Assembly (NCBI GenBank): GCA_945833885.1
Contig: CAMAFY010000003.1
Span: 1-49,056 of the forward strand
Direction: 5' to 3'
Source of the DNA: an uncultured Bacteroidales bacterium
GTDB taxonomy: Bacteria > Bacteroidota > Bacteroidia > Bacteroidales > Bacteroidaceae
DNA: 49,056 nucleotides
The stretch's first letter is position 1. Every line of letters begins with the position of its first letter. A model generated the notes under the pieces. That model was not told the DNA's origin, did no database searches, and saw nothing but the letters and a program-made list of their open reading frames with translations. The position numbers and the translations under genes were made by a program. Below are positions 26,251-35,297 of the stretch, in pieces.

Positions 26251-26801
26251 TTGTTACGACAGGTTCGATTCAACAACTTGCCCCTGCCGATCAGTCTTGT
26301 TGCTTTGTGGGTTTCGCTTTGCCGCCTTTCAGCCTCTTTTCGATTGAATGCCCCTGTTCATCCAGCCAGATGCTGTTGAACATTGTTGGGCGTTTTCCCC
26401 GTCCGGCATGGGAACAAGTTACCTCTGCCCTCGCTTAACCGAATGGGCTATCCGGCGGTTATCGTCTCGTCATACAGTCTTATGGCACGCTATACTCCTT
26501 TATCATAAGGATAAAATCCGCTTGAAAACACCAGCAGTTTAAGTACTACTCATTTTGCACACTTACATAAGGAGGGTCCTATAAATTAGATTTGTCGGAT
26601 TATGAGTTGCTTTTCGAGAAGAAAATTTCTGTGAATGATGAAATATAGCGTGCTATATGGCTGAAAGAACAGGGATTTTATGCCGAAGAGCAACCGAAAG
26701 GCTGCAAAACGCAACCCACTTACAATAAACAAAATTTGCGGTGATAATTTATAGAACGCACCTTAAATAAAAACGTTTAATCCATTCTTTCGGAATCGTT
26801 T
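26251..26801. other. Intergenic region nadK/ABC transporter
   Basis: 551 bp without a gene. The first 320 bp show nothing distinct. The remaining part is element B (26571-26764), ending 37 bp before the ABC transporter start. Confidence 0.6.
26571..26764 (+). repeat. MITE-like dispersed element B (best full copy)
   Basis: Left end GGAGGGTCCTATAAATTAG (26571); right end GCGGTGATAATTTATAGAAC + GCACCTT (to 26764), inverted relative to the left over about 17 bp. The interior (TTTTCGAGAAGAAAATTTCTG, GGGATTTTATGCC, GCAAAACGCAACCC in part) aligns with element D at 39079-39276. No ORF and no obvious target-site duplication. The right 50 bp match 9977-10026 at 45 of 50 positions. Confidence 0.8.
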
Positions 26802-28460
26802 ATGGCAAAACTGCAGTCTTCTGTCAAAGTCCTCCGATGGCTTTTCCGGCATGTCGGGCAGCATCGTTTGCAGATGTCGCTCAACACCTTCTTGGGAATC
26901 TTCACGGTTGTCCTGAATTTAGGATTCGTTTGGGGGGTGAAGTGGGCTGTGGACATCGCTACGGGTACTGTCTCCGGCCGCTTGAACATGGCCGTCGTGT
27001 TGCTTGTCGCCATCGTCCTGATGCAGATTCTTACGGGTTTTGCCAATCGTTGGATTCAGATGTTGCTTGGTGTCCGGGCCCGGAATGCCATGCGTGCGAC
27101 CACCTTCCGCAGTATGCTCGACAGTTCGTGGCAAGGGTTGCGCCGTTTCCACACCACGGATGTCGTCAGTCGTGTATCGGAAGATGCCCGGGATGTGACG
27201 ACCTTTATTACAGACAGCATCCCCAATTTCATCTCCGTTGTCGTACAGTTGATAGGCGCATTCCTGTTCATGTACACCCTCAATACCGGACTTGCTGTCG
27301 CTGTCCTCCTCATATCTCCCTTTTTCCTCCTCCTCAGCAAACTTTACATACGGCGTTTACACAAACTCAATCATGAGGTCAAGGAAAGTGAGACCCATGT
27401 GCTGAAATGTATTCAGGAGAGTTTGCAGCACAGCATTGTCGTCAAAACCCTTGAACGCACGGAGTATGTCTACGACCAACTTCTGGACCGTCAGCGGCAT
27501 CTTTTCGACAAGATGAGGGAGCGTACCGTATACAGCAGCATATCCTCCACGGCTTTGAATGCCGGATTTGCGATCGGTTACCTCGTGACCTTTGTTTGGG
27601 GCGTTTATAGTCTGCAATCCGGTGTGATAACGTATGGCGGTCTGACGGCCTTTGTGCAGTTGGTGTCAAGGTTTCAGGCGCCGGTCCGTACCCTTACGTA
27701 CTTTATTCCCCATTACATTTCCGTCGCCACCTCGACCGAACGTCTGATGGAACTTGAAGACGTGGAGCGCGAAACGATATTCAAGCCTGCGGCGACGTCG
27801 GGCGGGAGAGCGGTGGATGGAGGCGGAAATCCCGTCGTTCCGCATCTGGTCTTCGACGATGTCACCTATCGTTACGAGAATGATGAGCGCGACGTCATTG
27901 AACATTTCAGCCACACCTTCCCTCCTGGCAGCGTAACGGCGCTGATGGGCGAGACGGGAGCCGGCAAGACGACCCTCGTTCGTCTGATGCTTGCGCTGGT
28001 ACGTCCGCAGTCGGGCTGCATAAGCCTCGATGGCGAGCCCGTAACCGCCGCTTCGCGCAGTGCCTTTTCCTATGTTCCGCAGGGCAACACGTTGCTCAGT
28101 GGCACCATCCGCGCAAACCTTCTGATGGGAAATCCCGACGCTACGGACGAAGAACTTGCGGAGGTTCTGCGTCTTTCCGCAGCAGAGTTTGTCTACGACT
28201 TCCCCAATGGTCTCGACACACTTTGCAGCGAACTTGGCGGAGGACTGAGCGAAGGTCAGGCCCAACGCCTGTGTATTGCCCGCGCACTCCTGCGTTCCAG
28301 TGGTATTATCATCTTTGACGAGTGCACTTCCGCCCTGGATTCCGACACCGAACGCCGTGTCATCGGCGGCATCCTCAGCGCTTGTCGGCAACGCACACTC
28401 ATCTTTGTCACCCATCGTGCGGCGGTCCTCGAATATTGCGACGAGACCATCCGCGTATAA
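26802..28460 (+). CDS. ABC exporter, fused membrane + ATPase domains
   Basis: 552 aa, a half-transporter of the type I exporter fold. Residues about 1-320 hold six hydrophobic helices (e.g. FISVVVQLIGAFLFMYTL, AVAVLLISPFFLLLSKLYI). The ATPase domain has Walker A MGETGAGKTTLV (about 385), Q-loop YVPQGNTLLSGTIR, a non-standard signature LSEGQAQR (Glu for the first Gly of LSGGQ), Walker B IIIFDECTSALD and H-loop FVTHR. It should homodimerise in the inner membrane. Lipid, peptide and drug substrates are all possible and no neighbour helps. A dispersed repeat end sits 37 bp before the start. Confidence 0.9.
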   Translation: MAKLQSSVKVLRWLFRHVGQHRLQMSLNTFLGIFTVVLNLGFVWGVKWAVDIATGTVSGRLNMAVVLLVAIVLMQILTGFANRWIQMLLGVRARNAMRATTFRSMLDSSWQGLRRFHTTDVVSRVSEDARDVTTFITDSIPNFISVVVQLIGAFLFMYTLNTGLAVAVLLISPFFLLLSKLYIRRLHKLNHEVKESETHVLKCIQESLQHSIVVKTLERTEYVYDQLLDRQRHLFDKMRERTVYSSISSTALNAGFAIGYLVTFVWGVYSLQSGVITYGGLTAFVQLVSRFQAPVRTLTYFIPHYISVATSTERLMELEDVERETIFKPAATSGGRAVDGGGNPVVPHLVFDDVTYRYENDERDVIEHFSHTFPPGSVTALMGETGAGKTTLVRLMLALVRPQSGCISLDGEPVTAASRSAFSYVPQGNTLLSGTIRANLLMGNPDATDEELAEVLRLSAAEFVYDFPNGLDTLCSELGGGLSEGQAQRLCIARALLRSSGIIIFDECTSALDSDTERRVIGGILSACRQRTLIFVTHRAAVLEYCDETIRV

Positions 28461-28620
28461 TCCTGTGAAATGTCGGCGGCATTGTCCCGTACCCGACCTT
28501 CATGATGGGGAGAAGGGTAGGGCTGCTTACCCAAATCTTCCCCCCGATTCTCCGCATCCGTTGACAGAGAAAGCCGGAAACATCGGTGCAAAATGATGGC
28601 ATTCAGACGGGTTTGTTCCG

Positions 28621-28670
28621 AAAACGTCCCGGACAGAGCGATATTCCATCCTCCGTCCGGGACGTTTTTT
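28621..28670 (+). terminator. Terminator after ABC exporter
   Basis: Perfect 14-bp arms AAAACGTCCCGGAC (28621-28634) and GTCCGGGACGTTTT (28655-28668), then TT. The A/T flanks make it bidirectional. It lies 160 bp after the stop codon. Confidence 0.88.
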
Positions 28671-29002
28671 GTACTACGGAACCGGTTGGTCTCATGTCCG
28701 AAGCGTGTGTTTCCGCCGTTTTCCTTCCGAATCGGCATAGAATGCAGACGGGGCTTGCATATCGCCATTGTGGTTGTCTCAACGTCTTTAAGTGGGGCTT
28801 CGTTTTGTCATTTTCCGGTCTTTCTCAGGATGAAAATTTGCGTTGCGTTCCCTCATTTTAAGGATTTTCCATTTCTAAAACCGGCGCATTGTCTGACAAA
28901 CTGCTTTTGTTGAACCCGCAAAGAATGAGAACACGGCTGAAAAACATACATGACAATTTTTGCACGAAATTGTGGTTTTTGTGAAATATTCCGTGGAAAA
29001 CC

Positions 29003-29033
29003 TTGCGAAAAGCCCGAAATCGGCGTAAATTTG
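29003..29033 (+). promoter_or_regulatory. Promoter of the small-RNA unit
   Basis: TTG (29003-29005), 20-nt spacer, then TAAATTTG (29026-29033). It is among the best Bacteroidetes-type promoters in the window and has no ORF behind it. Confidence 0.65.
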
Positions 29034-29039
29034 CAACTG

Positions 29040-29101
29040 TTTTCATGGTATTAGATTTAAGGTTAATGAAGATTGGTTGTCGTGAGACAATCAATTTTTT
29101 T
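29040..29101 (+). ncRNA. Candidate small RNA (about 62 nt), function unknown
   Basis: Transcription from the promoter at 29003-29033 should start near 29040. After about 30 unpaired bases (GTATTAGATTTAAGGTTAAT) comes a 10-bp stem, arms ATTGGTTGTC (29072-29081) and GACAATCAAT (29086-29095), closed by a GTGA tetraloop and followed by seven T. This is a complete promoter-to-terminator unit with no room for a credible protein. It could be a stand-alone sRNA or a terminated leader, but the next gene (ileS) is over 1 kb away, favouring an sRNA. I cannot match it to a known RNA family. Confidence 0.6.
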
Positions 29102-29106
29102 GTTTT

Positions 29107-29130
29107 GCTCCCTTTCAGGGGGCATTTTTT
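29107..29130 (+). terminator. Second terminator behind the small RNA
   Basis: GCTCCC (29107-29112), 5-nt loop, GGGGGC (29118-29123), then A and six T. It acts as a back-up for the hairpin at 29072-29101. Confidence 0.75.
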
Positions 29131-29573
29131 GTATCCCTACCTTCGGGTGTTTTCCACAGCGTTCTCTGTTTCCGCCGCCTCATTCTCCGTTTCCGCCGTA
29201 GGAAAGCAGCGGAGTTTTCCGTGCATGCGTTCCTTTTGCCTTCCCCGAAAGTCGGATGTCTGACGTTTTCGGTACCATACCCATGTGCGGGGTGAATGGC
29301 ACGTCACGATGAAGGATTGCACACTCAACGAAAAAAACGGTTTGAAAATCATTCCTTTCTTACTGGGAATCACCTTCTGACCTTCAAAATTTTTGACATG
29401 GTCCTGTTGCCCTTCCAGCGGATTGACCGATGCGTTTTGCGGCATTTTCCCCTCTTCTCCTTCCCCGTTTCAAAGCGAAAGGTACCGAAACACCGTGGTT
29501 TGTCCGTAGAAAACACCGTTTCTTTCGCTTCCGGTCGCCCAAAACAGCATGACAAAAACGGGGACGCCCCTCT

Positions 29574-29683
29574 AAAACTGCCGCATATCCTATAAGAAAG
29601 TGCCGCATTTTCTTTTGCAAACTTCCGTACTTTTTCATACAAAATGCCGCACTTTCCGCATCAAACTGCGGAACATTCTGTCG
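29574..29683. repeat. 22-bp tandem array, AAAGT-CCG dialect (5 units)
   Basis: Units at 29574, 29596, 29618, 29640 and 29662, each 22 bp: AAAACTGCCGCAT, GAAAGTGCCGCATTTT, CAAACTTCCGTACTTTT, CAAAATGCCGCACTTT, CAAACTGCGGAACATT as cores. No spacers. Confidence 0.88.
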
Positions 29684-30087
29684 CTATCTCCTGTTTTGTC
29701 CCAAAAATGCTGGGCGGTTGTTTTTGCGATATTCCGCACCTGTCCTCGCCTTGTTCGGTTCCGACGGCCTTCCTGAGGCGTTTCCGATGTCGTTTTGTTT
29801 TGGAAAAATCCCCCAAAAAGAGGAGGGAAAATAATTGCACACATGGTTTTCCAAACCTCTGAAACGCACGGTTTTCTGTCGTCATTCCAAGTCTTTTTAC
29901 AAAGTAAATCCGTAGTCTTCCCGTTGAAAATCCCTGCCGGTTTACCCCAATGTTGCAAACTCGTGAGGAGCAGGTCTGCGGAACGTTCCTGCGATTTCCG
30001 AAATCTGCATTGTGCATTGAAGGTCATGGAGATGTCATCTTCGGTGTTATTTTTGAGAATATGACAACGGGGATGTGGGAAATTTTG

Positions 30088-30095
30088 TATATTTG
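30088..30095 (+). promoter_or_regulatory. -7 box for ileS
   Basis: TATATTTGCAC is a full match to TAnnTTTG, about 70 bp before the ileS start. The -33 element is not clear. Confidence 0.5.
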
Positions 30096-30167
30096 CACGC
30101 GATTTTTGAATCATTATGGTTCGGAAAAAAGCATTCACCGATAAGAACAATAAGAATATCCAGATAT

Positions 30168-33100
30168 ATGAGCAAGACATTCACCGAGCGTAAGTCGCTC
30201 GACCTTTCCGCAGTCAACAAAGAAGTGCTTGCCGAGTGGGACCGACTCGACCTCTTTCACCGCAGTATGTCCGAGCGTGAGCATTGTCCTTCATACGTAT
30301 TCTTTGAGGGACCACCCTCTGCCAACGGACATCCCGGCATCCATCACGTGATGGCACGTACCATCAAGGACACGTTTTGCCGTTACAAGACGATGCAGGG
30401 TTTCCTGGTAAAGCGCAAGGCCGGATGGGATACCCATGGACTTCCCGTGGAACTTGGCGTGGAAAAGGAACTCGGAATAACGAAGGAAGACATCGGCGGT
30501 AAGGTAAGTGTGGATGAATATAACCGCAAATGCCGCGAAAATGTGATGATGTATACGCAGGAATGGACCGACCTCAGCCACAAGATGGGCTATTGGGTGG
30601 ATATGGAACATCCCTACGTGACCTACGAAAACTCCTATATCGAGAGCCTTTGGTGGCTCCTTCGCCAACTTTATGACAAGGGACTTCTCTACAAAGGCTA
30701 CACCATTCAGCCTTACAGTCCCGGAGCCGGTACGGGTCTTTCAAGCCACGAACTGAACCAACCCGGCTGTTATCGCGATGTAAAGGACACGACTGTCACC
30801 GCCCAATTCCGCGTGACCGATGCCACCGACCGCCTATTTTCGAACCCCGAAGGCCTGCCTGTCTATATTCTTGCGTGGACCACTACGCCTTGGACACTGC
30901 CTTCGAACACCGCGCTCTGCGTAGGTCCGAGGATCGATTATGTGGCCCTTCGCAATAAAAATCCTTATACTGGCGAGGAAGCCATCTACATTCTTGCTGA
31001 AAGTCGTCTGAATGCCTACTTCAAGGCTGAGGAGGGTGAGAGCCTGAAGACGCTGGCACGGTTCAGCGGAAACGACATGGTCGGACTCCATTACCGGCAG
31101 TTGATGCCCTGGATTGAGCCTGTCGAGATGCAGGACGACAAAATTATCGGCCGTGGCAGCGAGGCTTTCCGTGTCATTCCCGGCGACTATGTCACCACAG
31201 AAGACGGTACTGGAATCGTACACATCGCACCAACGTTCGGTGCGGACGACGCCAAGGTGGCAAAAGATGCCGGTGTCCCCTCGCTTTTTGTTGTCGACAA
31301 GAACGGAGATACCCGTCCTATGGTCGACTTTACGGGCAAATACTTCCTTCGGGAAGACATGAATCCCGACTTCGCTGCACGCTTTGTGCACGAAAGTTAT
31401 TGGAAACACAGCGGCGACTACGTGAAAAATGCCTATGATCCTAAGTACAATGTCGGTGGAGTCTACGATGCTAAGGCCGCACAGAAGGAAATGGATCTCA
31501 ACGTAGTGCTGTGTCTGGAGATGAAAGAGGAGGGTAGCGCCTTCAAAATTGAGAAGCATGTCCACAACTATCCCCACTGTTGGCGTACTGACAAGCCCGT
31601 TCTCTACTATCCTCTCGACAGTTGGTTTATCAGAAGTACGGCCGTCAAGGAACGGATGATGGAACTTAACCGCAGCATCCTTTGGAAACCCGAGTCGACG
31701 GGTACGGGACGCTTCGGTAAATGGTTGGAGAATCTGAACGATTGGAACCTCAGTCGTAGCCGTTATTGGGGAACTCCTCTGCCAATCTGGCGCAATCGCG
31801 AGACAAAAGAGGAGATTTGCATCGGCAGTATTCAGCAACTTTGGGACGAAATAGAGAAGTCTGTGGCTGCAGGTGTCATGGTTTCCAACCCGCTTAGGGA
31901 CAAAGGCTTCGTTCCCGGAGACTATTCTTCCGAAAACTACCATCGTATCGACCTCCATCGTCCGTATGTCGATGACATTGTCCTTGTGGGCGAGAGTGGA
32001 TCTCCCCTCCGTCGTGAGACAGACCTCATCGATGTCTGGTTCGATTCCGGCTCTATGCCCTACGCACAGCACCACTATCCCTTCGAGAATAAGGAGGAAC
32101 TTGACAGCCGTCGCTGCTATCCTGCCGATTTCATTGCAGAAGGTGTCGACCAGACCCGTGGATGGTTCTTCACACTTCATGCCATTGCCACCATGGTCTT
32201 TGATTCCGTGGCTTTCAAGGCCGTCATCTCCAACGGACTTGTCCTCGACAAGAACGGTCAGAAGATGTCAAAGCGTCTTGGAAATGCCGTCAATCCTTTT
32301 GAAACTATTGAGGAATACGGTTCCGACCCCTTACGTTGGTACATGATCACCAACAGTGCGCCATGGGATAACCTGTCGTTCGACCCCGATGGTGTGAAGG
32401 AAGTGGCTGGTGCATTCTTTGCCAAACTCTATCAGATCTACAATATGCTCGCCACATTCGCCAACATCGACGGATGGAATCCTGAGATGACGGGCGAGAA
32501 GGCCGATGAAACACTGATGGATCGTTGGATACTTTCGAAACTCAACACCTTGACCGCCGAGGTGACTTCCGCATACGAGGCCTACGAACCCACACGTGCC
32601 GGCCGTGCCATCCAAAGTTTTGTGGTCGATGACCTCAGCAACTGGTATGTCCGTCTTTGCAAAAAACGTTTCTGGGGCGAGGGCCTTACCGCCGATAAGA
32701 AGGTGGCTTACACCACGCTTTACAACTGTCTGTTCACCGTCAGCAAACTGATGGCACCCGTTTCGCCGTTCTATGCCGACCGTCTCTACCTTGATCTTAT
32801 GGGAACTGCGGACAGTGTACACCTCGACACCTTCCCCAAGGCCGACGAAAGCCGCATTCTCACGACTCTTGAACAGCAGATGGCACTTGCACAGAACGTC
32901 ACTTCCATGGTGCATGCCGTCAGAAAGAAGGAGAAAATCGGTACACGTCAGCCTCTTCAGACCATTGCCATACCCGTAACTGACAAACAAATCAAAGCGG
33001 ATATACAATCACTTCAGGCGCTGATACTGGACGAGGTGAATGTCAAGCAGATAAACTTCGTGGAAGGACAAATGGTTCAGAAGACATTGAAGCCTAATTT

Positions 33101-33551
33101 CCGCGTTATGGGTAAGAAGTTTGGCAAACTTATGAAGGAGGCTGCCGCTGTGGTTGCCGCACTTGGACAGGACGCCATCGCTGAACTTGAGGCCGGCAGC
33201 ACGCGAATCGTGGTGGCAGGTCAGGAGTATGACCTCGTACGTGAGGATGTTGACATCATCGCAGAGGACATGCCCGGATGGAGTGTCGCATCAGACGGCG
33301 CGCTGACTGTGGCTCTTGACATCACCGTCACCCCAGAACTCCGCCGTGAAGGTCAGGCACGCGACATCGTTCGTTCCGTACAGAACCTCCGTAAGGACAC
33401 TGGTCTTGAGATTACGGACCGCATTCACCTCACCCTTCCTGAGAGCATGCGTGAGGCGGCCAGCGTGTTTGCCGACTACATCTGCGGTCAGGTTCTTGCT
33501 GTAGACCTTGCATTCGACGAAATTGACGCCCCGGTTATCCGAAAGGCTTAA
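30168..33551 (+). CDS. ileS: Isoleucyl-tRNA synthetase (eukaryote-like type)
   Basis: 1127 aa from ATG 30168 (MSKTFTERKSLDLSAVNKEV). Class I synthetase: the HIGH-equivalent is HPGIHH (residues 55-60) within GPPSANG, and the KMSKS-equivalent is KMSKRLGN. The CP1 editing domain (AWTTTPWTLPSNTALCVGP), ADFIAEGVDQTRGWF and the anticodon-binding domain with a long C-terminal extension follow. Length and HPGIHH/KMSKR match the eukaryotic/archaeal-like IleRS class usual in Bacteroidetes, a class often less sensitive to mupirocin. It charges tRNA-Ile. Monocistronic. Confidence 0.96.
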   Translation: MSKTFTERKSLDLSAVNKEVLAEWDRLDLFHRSMSEREHCPSYVFFEGPPSANGHPGIHHVMARTIKDTFCRYKTMQGFLVKRKAGWDTHGLPVELGVEKELGITKEDIGGKVSVDEYNRKCRENVMMYTQEWTDLSHKMGYWVDMEHPYVTYENSYIESLWWLLRQLYDKGLLYKGYTIQPYSPGAGTGLSSHELNQPGCYRDVKDTTVTAQFRVTDATDRLFSNPEGLPVYILAWTTTPWTLPSNTALCVGPRIDYVALRNKNPYTGEEAIYILAESRLNAYFKAEEGESLKTLARFSGNDMVGLHYRQLMPWIEPVEMQDDKIIGRGSEAFRVIPGDYVTTEDGTGIVHIAPTFGADDAKVAKDAGVPSLFVVDKNGDTRPMVDFTGKYFLREDMNPDFAARFVHESYWKHSGDYVKNAYDPKYNVGGVYDAKAAQKEMDLNVVLCLEMKEEGSAFKIEKHVHNYPHCWRTDKPVLYYPLDSWFIRSTAVKERMMELNRSILWKPESTGTGRFGKWLENLNDWNLSRSRYWGTPLPIWRNRETKEEICIGSIQQLWDEIEKSVAAGVMVSNPLRDKGFVPGDYSSENYHRIDLHRPYVDDIVLVGESGSPLRRETDLIDVWFDSGSMPYAQHHYPFENKEELDSRRCYPADFIAEGVDQTRGWFFTLHAIATMVFDSVAFKAVISNGLVLDKNGQKMSKRLGNAVNPFETIEEYGSDPLRWYMITNSAPWDNLSFDPDGVKEVAGAFFAKLYQIYNMLATFANIDGWNPEMTGEKADETLMDRWILSKLNTLTAEVTSAYEAYEPTRAGRAIQSFVVDDLSNWYVRLCKKRFWGEGLTADKKVAYTTLYNCLFTVSKLMAPVSPFYADRLYLDLMGTADSVHLDTFPKADESRILTTLEQQMALAQNVTSMVHAVRKKEKIGTRQPLQTIAIPVTDKQIKADIQSLQALILDEVNVKQINFVEGQMVQKTLKPNFRVMGKKFGKLMKEAAAVVAALGQDAIAELEAGSTRIVVAGQEYDLVREDVDIIAEDMPGWSVASDGALTVALDITVTPELRREGQARDIVRSVQNLRKDTGLEITDRIHLTLPESMREAASVFADYICGQVLAVDLAFDEIDAPVIRKA

Positions 33552-33670
33552 AACGTTTCGGGGTGGATGTTCCGCAACATTCTGAGTGGACCGCGGAACA
33601 TTCCGTGCGGCATCCTGCATGTCCCCTATGCTATTACAGAGGTTGTCCGCCTGATAACCCCGTTTATAAA

Positions 33671-33712
33671 AAGGTACGGGCCGCAAACCTTTTGGTGAGT
33701 GGCCTGTACCTT
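33671..33712. terminator. Hairpin after ileS
   Basis: Arms AAGGTACGGGCC (33671-33682) and GGCCTGTACCTT (33701-33712) pair over 12 bp with one wobble. There is no T-run on the plus strand, but TTTTTAT follows on the minus strand. It may end ileS by a factor-assisted route, or block antisense transcription. Confidence 0.5.
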
Positions 33713-33720
33713 ACACTATA

Positions 33721-33858
33721 AAAGGCAGGTCCTGTAAATTCGCTTTGCCGGACTTCGAGCCGAAAAAAGTCCGTAAGATGGCAAGACGCCACGCATAAAA
33801 CAATAATAAAACACAAAGCAACGATAAAGATTGCGGTGGTGATTTATAGAACCCGCTT
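33721..33858 (+). repeat. MITE-like dispersed element C (138 bp)
   Basis: Left end AAAGGCAGGTCCTGTAAATT (33721-33740); right end TTGCGGTGGTGATTTATAGA + ACCCGCTT (33831-33858). The ends are inverted relative to each other. The interior is shorter than in B or D. The right end faces the DksA-like gene 197 bp away. Confidence 0.7.
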
Positions 33859-34054
33859 GAAACTTTCCCTATAATTGTTGAGGCGGCTTGCGATAGGGAA
33901 CCGAATTGCCCCTGTCGTGAAGCGGATGACAAATAGAAAAGCATCTGCATGGATGAACAGACATGCTGATGCCCTCATCGACAACACCTCGAAAAACAGA
34001 ACCAAGAGAAGCGATTGTTTTGACCAAAATAACCCCTTTTAACTTTTTAAATCC

Positions 34055-34432
34055 ATGGAAAAGTTACGTTATTCTGATGAAGAACTTGAAGAGTTCCGTC
34101 AGATTGTCAACGAAAAACTTGAGGTTGCCGAGCAACAGTATAAGGACATCCTGGATACCATTTCCAAACGTTCTGGAAACGATATCGACGACACTCTTCC
34201 CACTTATCATGCGTTAGAGGAAGGAAGTTGCACACAAACCCTCGATGACTACCTGATGCAGGCGCAGCGACTGAGCAAGTTCATCAATGGTCTCCACGCT
34301 GCGCTCGTGCGTATTGACAACAAAACGTATGGCATTTGTCGTGTTACCAAGAAACTCATACCCAAAGAGCGTTTGATGGCAGTGCCTCATACTACGCTCA
34401 GCATTGAGGCAAAACTCCAGCAAAAGAAATGA
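34055..34432 (+). CDS. TraR/DksA family protein with degenerate zinc finger
   Basis: 125 aa. N-terminal helical coiled part (YSDEELEEFRQIVNEKLEVA) and C-terminal DksA-type segment TYGICRVTKKLIPKERLMAV with PHTTLSIEAK. The first Cys of the usual four-Cys zinc finger is kept (GIC), but the others are Val/Thr, Ser and Ala. Family members bind the RNA polymerase secondary channel and tune ppGpp-dependent transcription. Its stop codon overlaps the lspA start (ATGA), so the two are translationally coupled. Confidence 0.88.
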   Translation: MEKLRYSDEELEEFRQIVNEKLEVAEQQYKDILDTISKRSGNDIDDTLPTYHALEEGSCTQTLDDYLMQAQRLSKFINGLHAALVRIDNKTYGICRVTKKLIPKERLMAVPHTTLSIEAKLQQKK

Positions 34433-35052
34433 AGTTACGTACCTGCATATCCATATCCCTCATCCTCATCATCCTTATTGCCGACCAGATTATCAAGGTT
34501 GCGGTAAAGACGAACATGTCGCTTTTTGAGCATATTGTCGTCACTGACTGGTTCCATATCGCCTTTGTCGAGAACCGTGGTATGGCATTCGGAATGGACT
34601 TCATCGGAACAACCGTGCTCACAGTCTTCCGTTTTCTTGCCGTCGGTGCCTTCGGATGGTTCCTCGTGCGCTGCATCCGCAGCCGTTGCCCCATAGGTTT
34701 TATTGTCTGTCTGTCGCTCGTTATTGCCGGAGCCTTTGGCAATATCATCGATAATTGCCTTTATGGTTTGATATTTACCGAGAGTCAGCCTGCCAATCCC
34801 TTCTATGCTCCCGTAGCGGAAATCGTACCTTTCGGACAAGGTTACGGCACATTCCTCAGCGGTCGCGTGGTCGACATGTTCTATTTCCCGTTCTGGCAGT
34901 GGCCGGAGTCGTGGCCTCTTATCGGAGGTCGCACATTCTTCGGTGCGGTATTCAACCTTGCCGATGCCGCCATCAGCGTCGGCGCCGTGGCAATCATCGT
35001 GTTTTATTATAAGTTGCTCTCATCATTGCTGTCCGGATCAAAGGAAAATTGA
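34429..35052 (+). CDS. lspA: Lipoprotein signal peptidase II
   Basis: 207 aa. An inner-membrane aspartic protease that removes the signal peptide of lipidated prolipoproteins. Four membrane segments (the first ISISLILIILIADQIIKVAV). FVENRGMAFGM (N-R-G), GAFGNIIDN, and the two catalytic aspartates in GRVVDMFYF and FNLADAAISVG are present. The insert between GNIIDN and GRVVDM (about 40 residues, ESQPANPFYAPVAEIVPFGQ) is typical of Bacteroidetes LspA. Overlaps the DksA-like gene by 4 bp. Downstream is a lipoprotein gene, which fits the function. Confidence 0.95.
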   Translation: MKLRTCISISLILIILIADQIIKVAVKTNMSLFEHIVVTDWFHIAFVENRGMAFGMDFIGTTVLTVFRFLAVGAFGWFLVRCIRSRCPIGFIVCLSLVIAGAFGNIIDNCLYGLIFTESQPANPFYAPVAEIVPFGQGYGTFLSGRVVDMFYFPFWQWPESWPLIGGRTFFGAVFNLADAAISVGAVAIIVFYYKLLSSLLSGSKEN

Positions 35053-35241
35053 TTGCGATTGTCGGGGGGAGGTGCAAACCACCATGCCACGAACGACCTG
35101 TCCGTAGGGAGTGACGATGCTGACACTCTGGTGGTTTCCGTAACGGACAGCTGTAAAACCGCTGCCGAATAATGGTAGGACAGAGGTCTGTGTTCTGTAA
35201 TGACATCGCGATACACGGAAAATCCCCCTTCAAAATCATCC

Positions 35242-35263
35242 TGAATTATTTATAGAATCCACC
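35242..35263 (+). repeat. Solo end of dispersed repeat H
   Basis: TGAATTATTTATAGAATCC + ACC matches the right end of the dispersed family. It finishes 34 bp before the GTG start of the DUF4296 lipoprotein. Confidence 0.55.
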
Positions 35264-35297
35264 GTAATTGATTCCTTTTCAAAACACATCCGTCCCT

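Larger units (their letters stand above)
28461..30167. other. 1.7-kb gene-free region before ileS
   Basis: This is the largest gap in the window. No ORF here has recognisable homology. Identified parts: terminator 28621-28670, small-RNA unit 29003-29130, a 21-bp near-duplication (TTCTCYGTTTCCGCCG at 29162 and 29183), a five-unit 22-bp array 29574-29683, and a -7 box before ileS at 30088. The rest (29200-29570, 29690-30080) looks unstructured. Confidence 0.65.
33552..34054. other. Intergenic region ileS/dksA-like
   Basis: There is no gene. It holds a hairpin (33671-33712) and element C (33721-33858). The last 200 bp before the DksA-like gene show nothing clear. Confidence 0.55.

Noticed and set aside
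29574..30064. Small ORFs in the gap before ileS (e.g. 29635-30180 minus, 29644-29862 plus)
   Set aside because: They run through a 22-bp repeat array and AT-rich sequence, lack recognisable motifs, and change frame between overlapping candidates.
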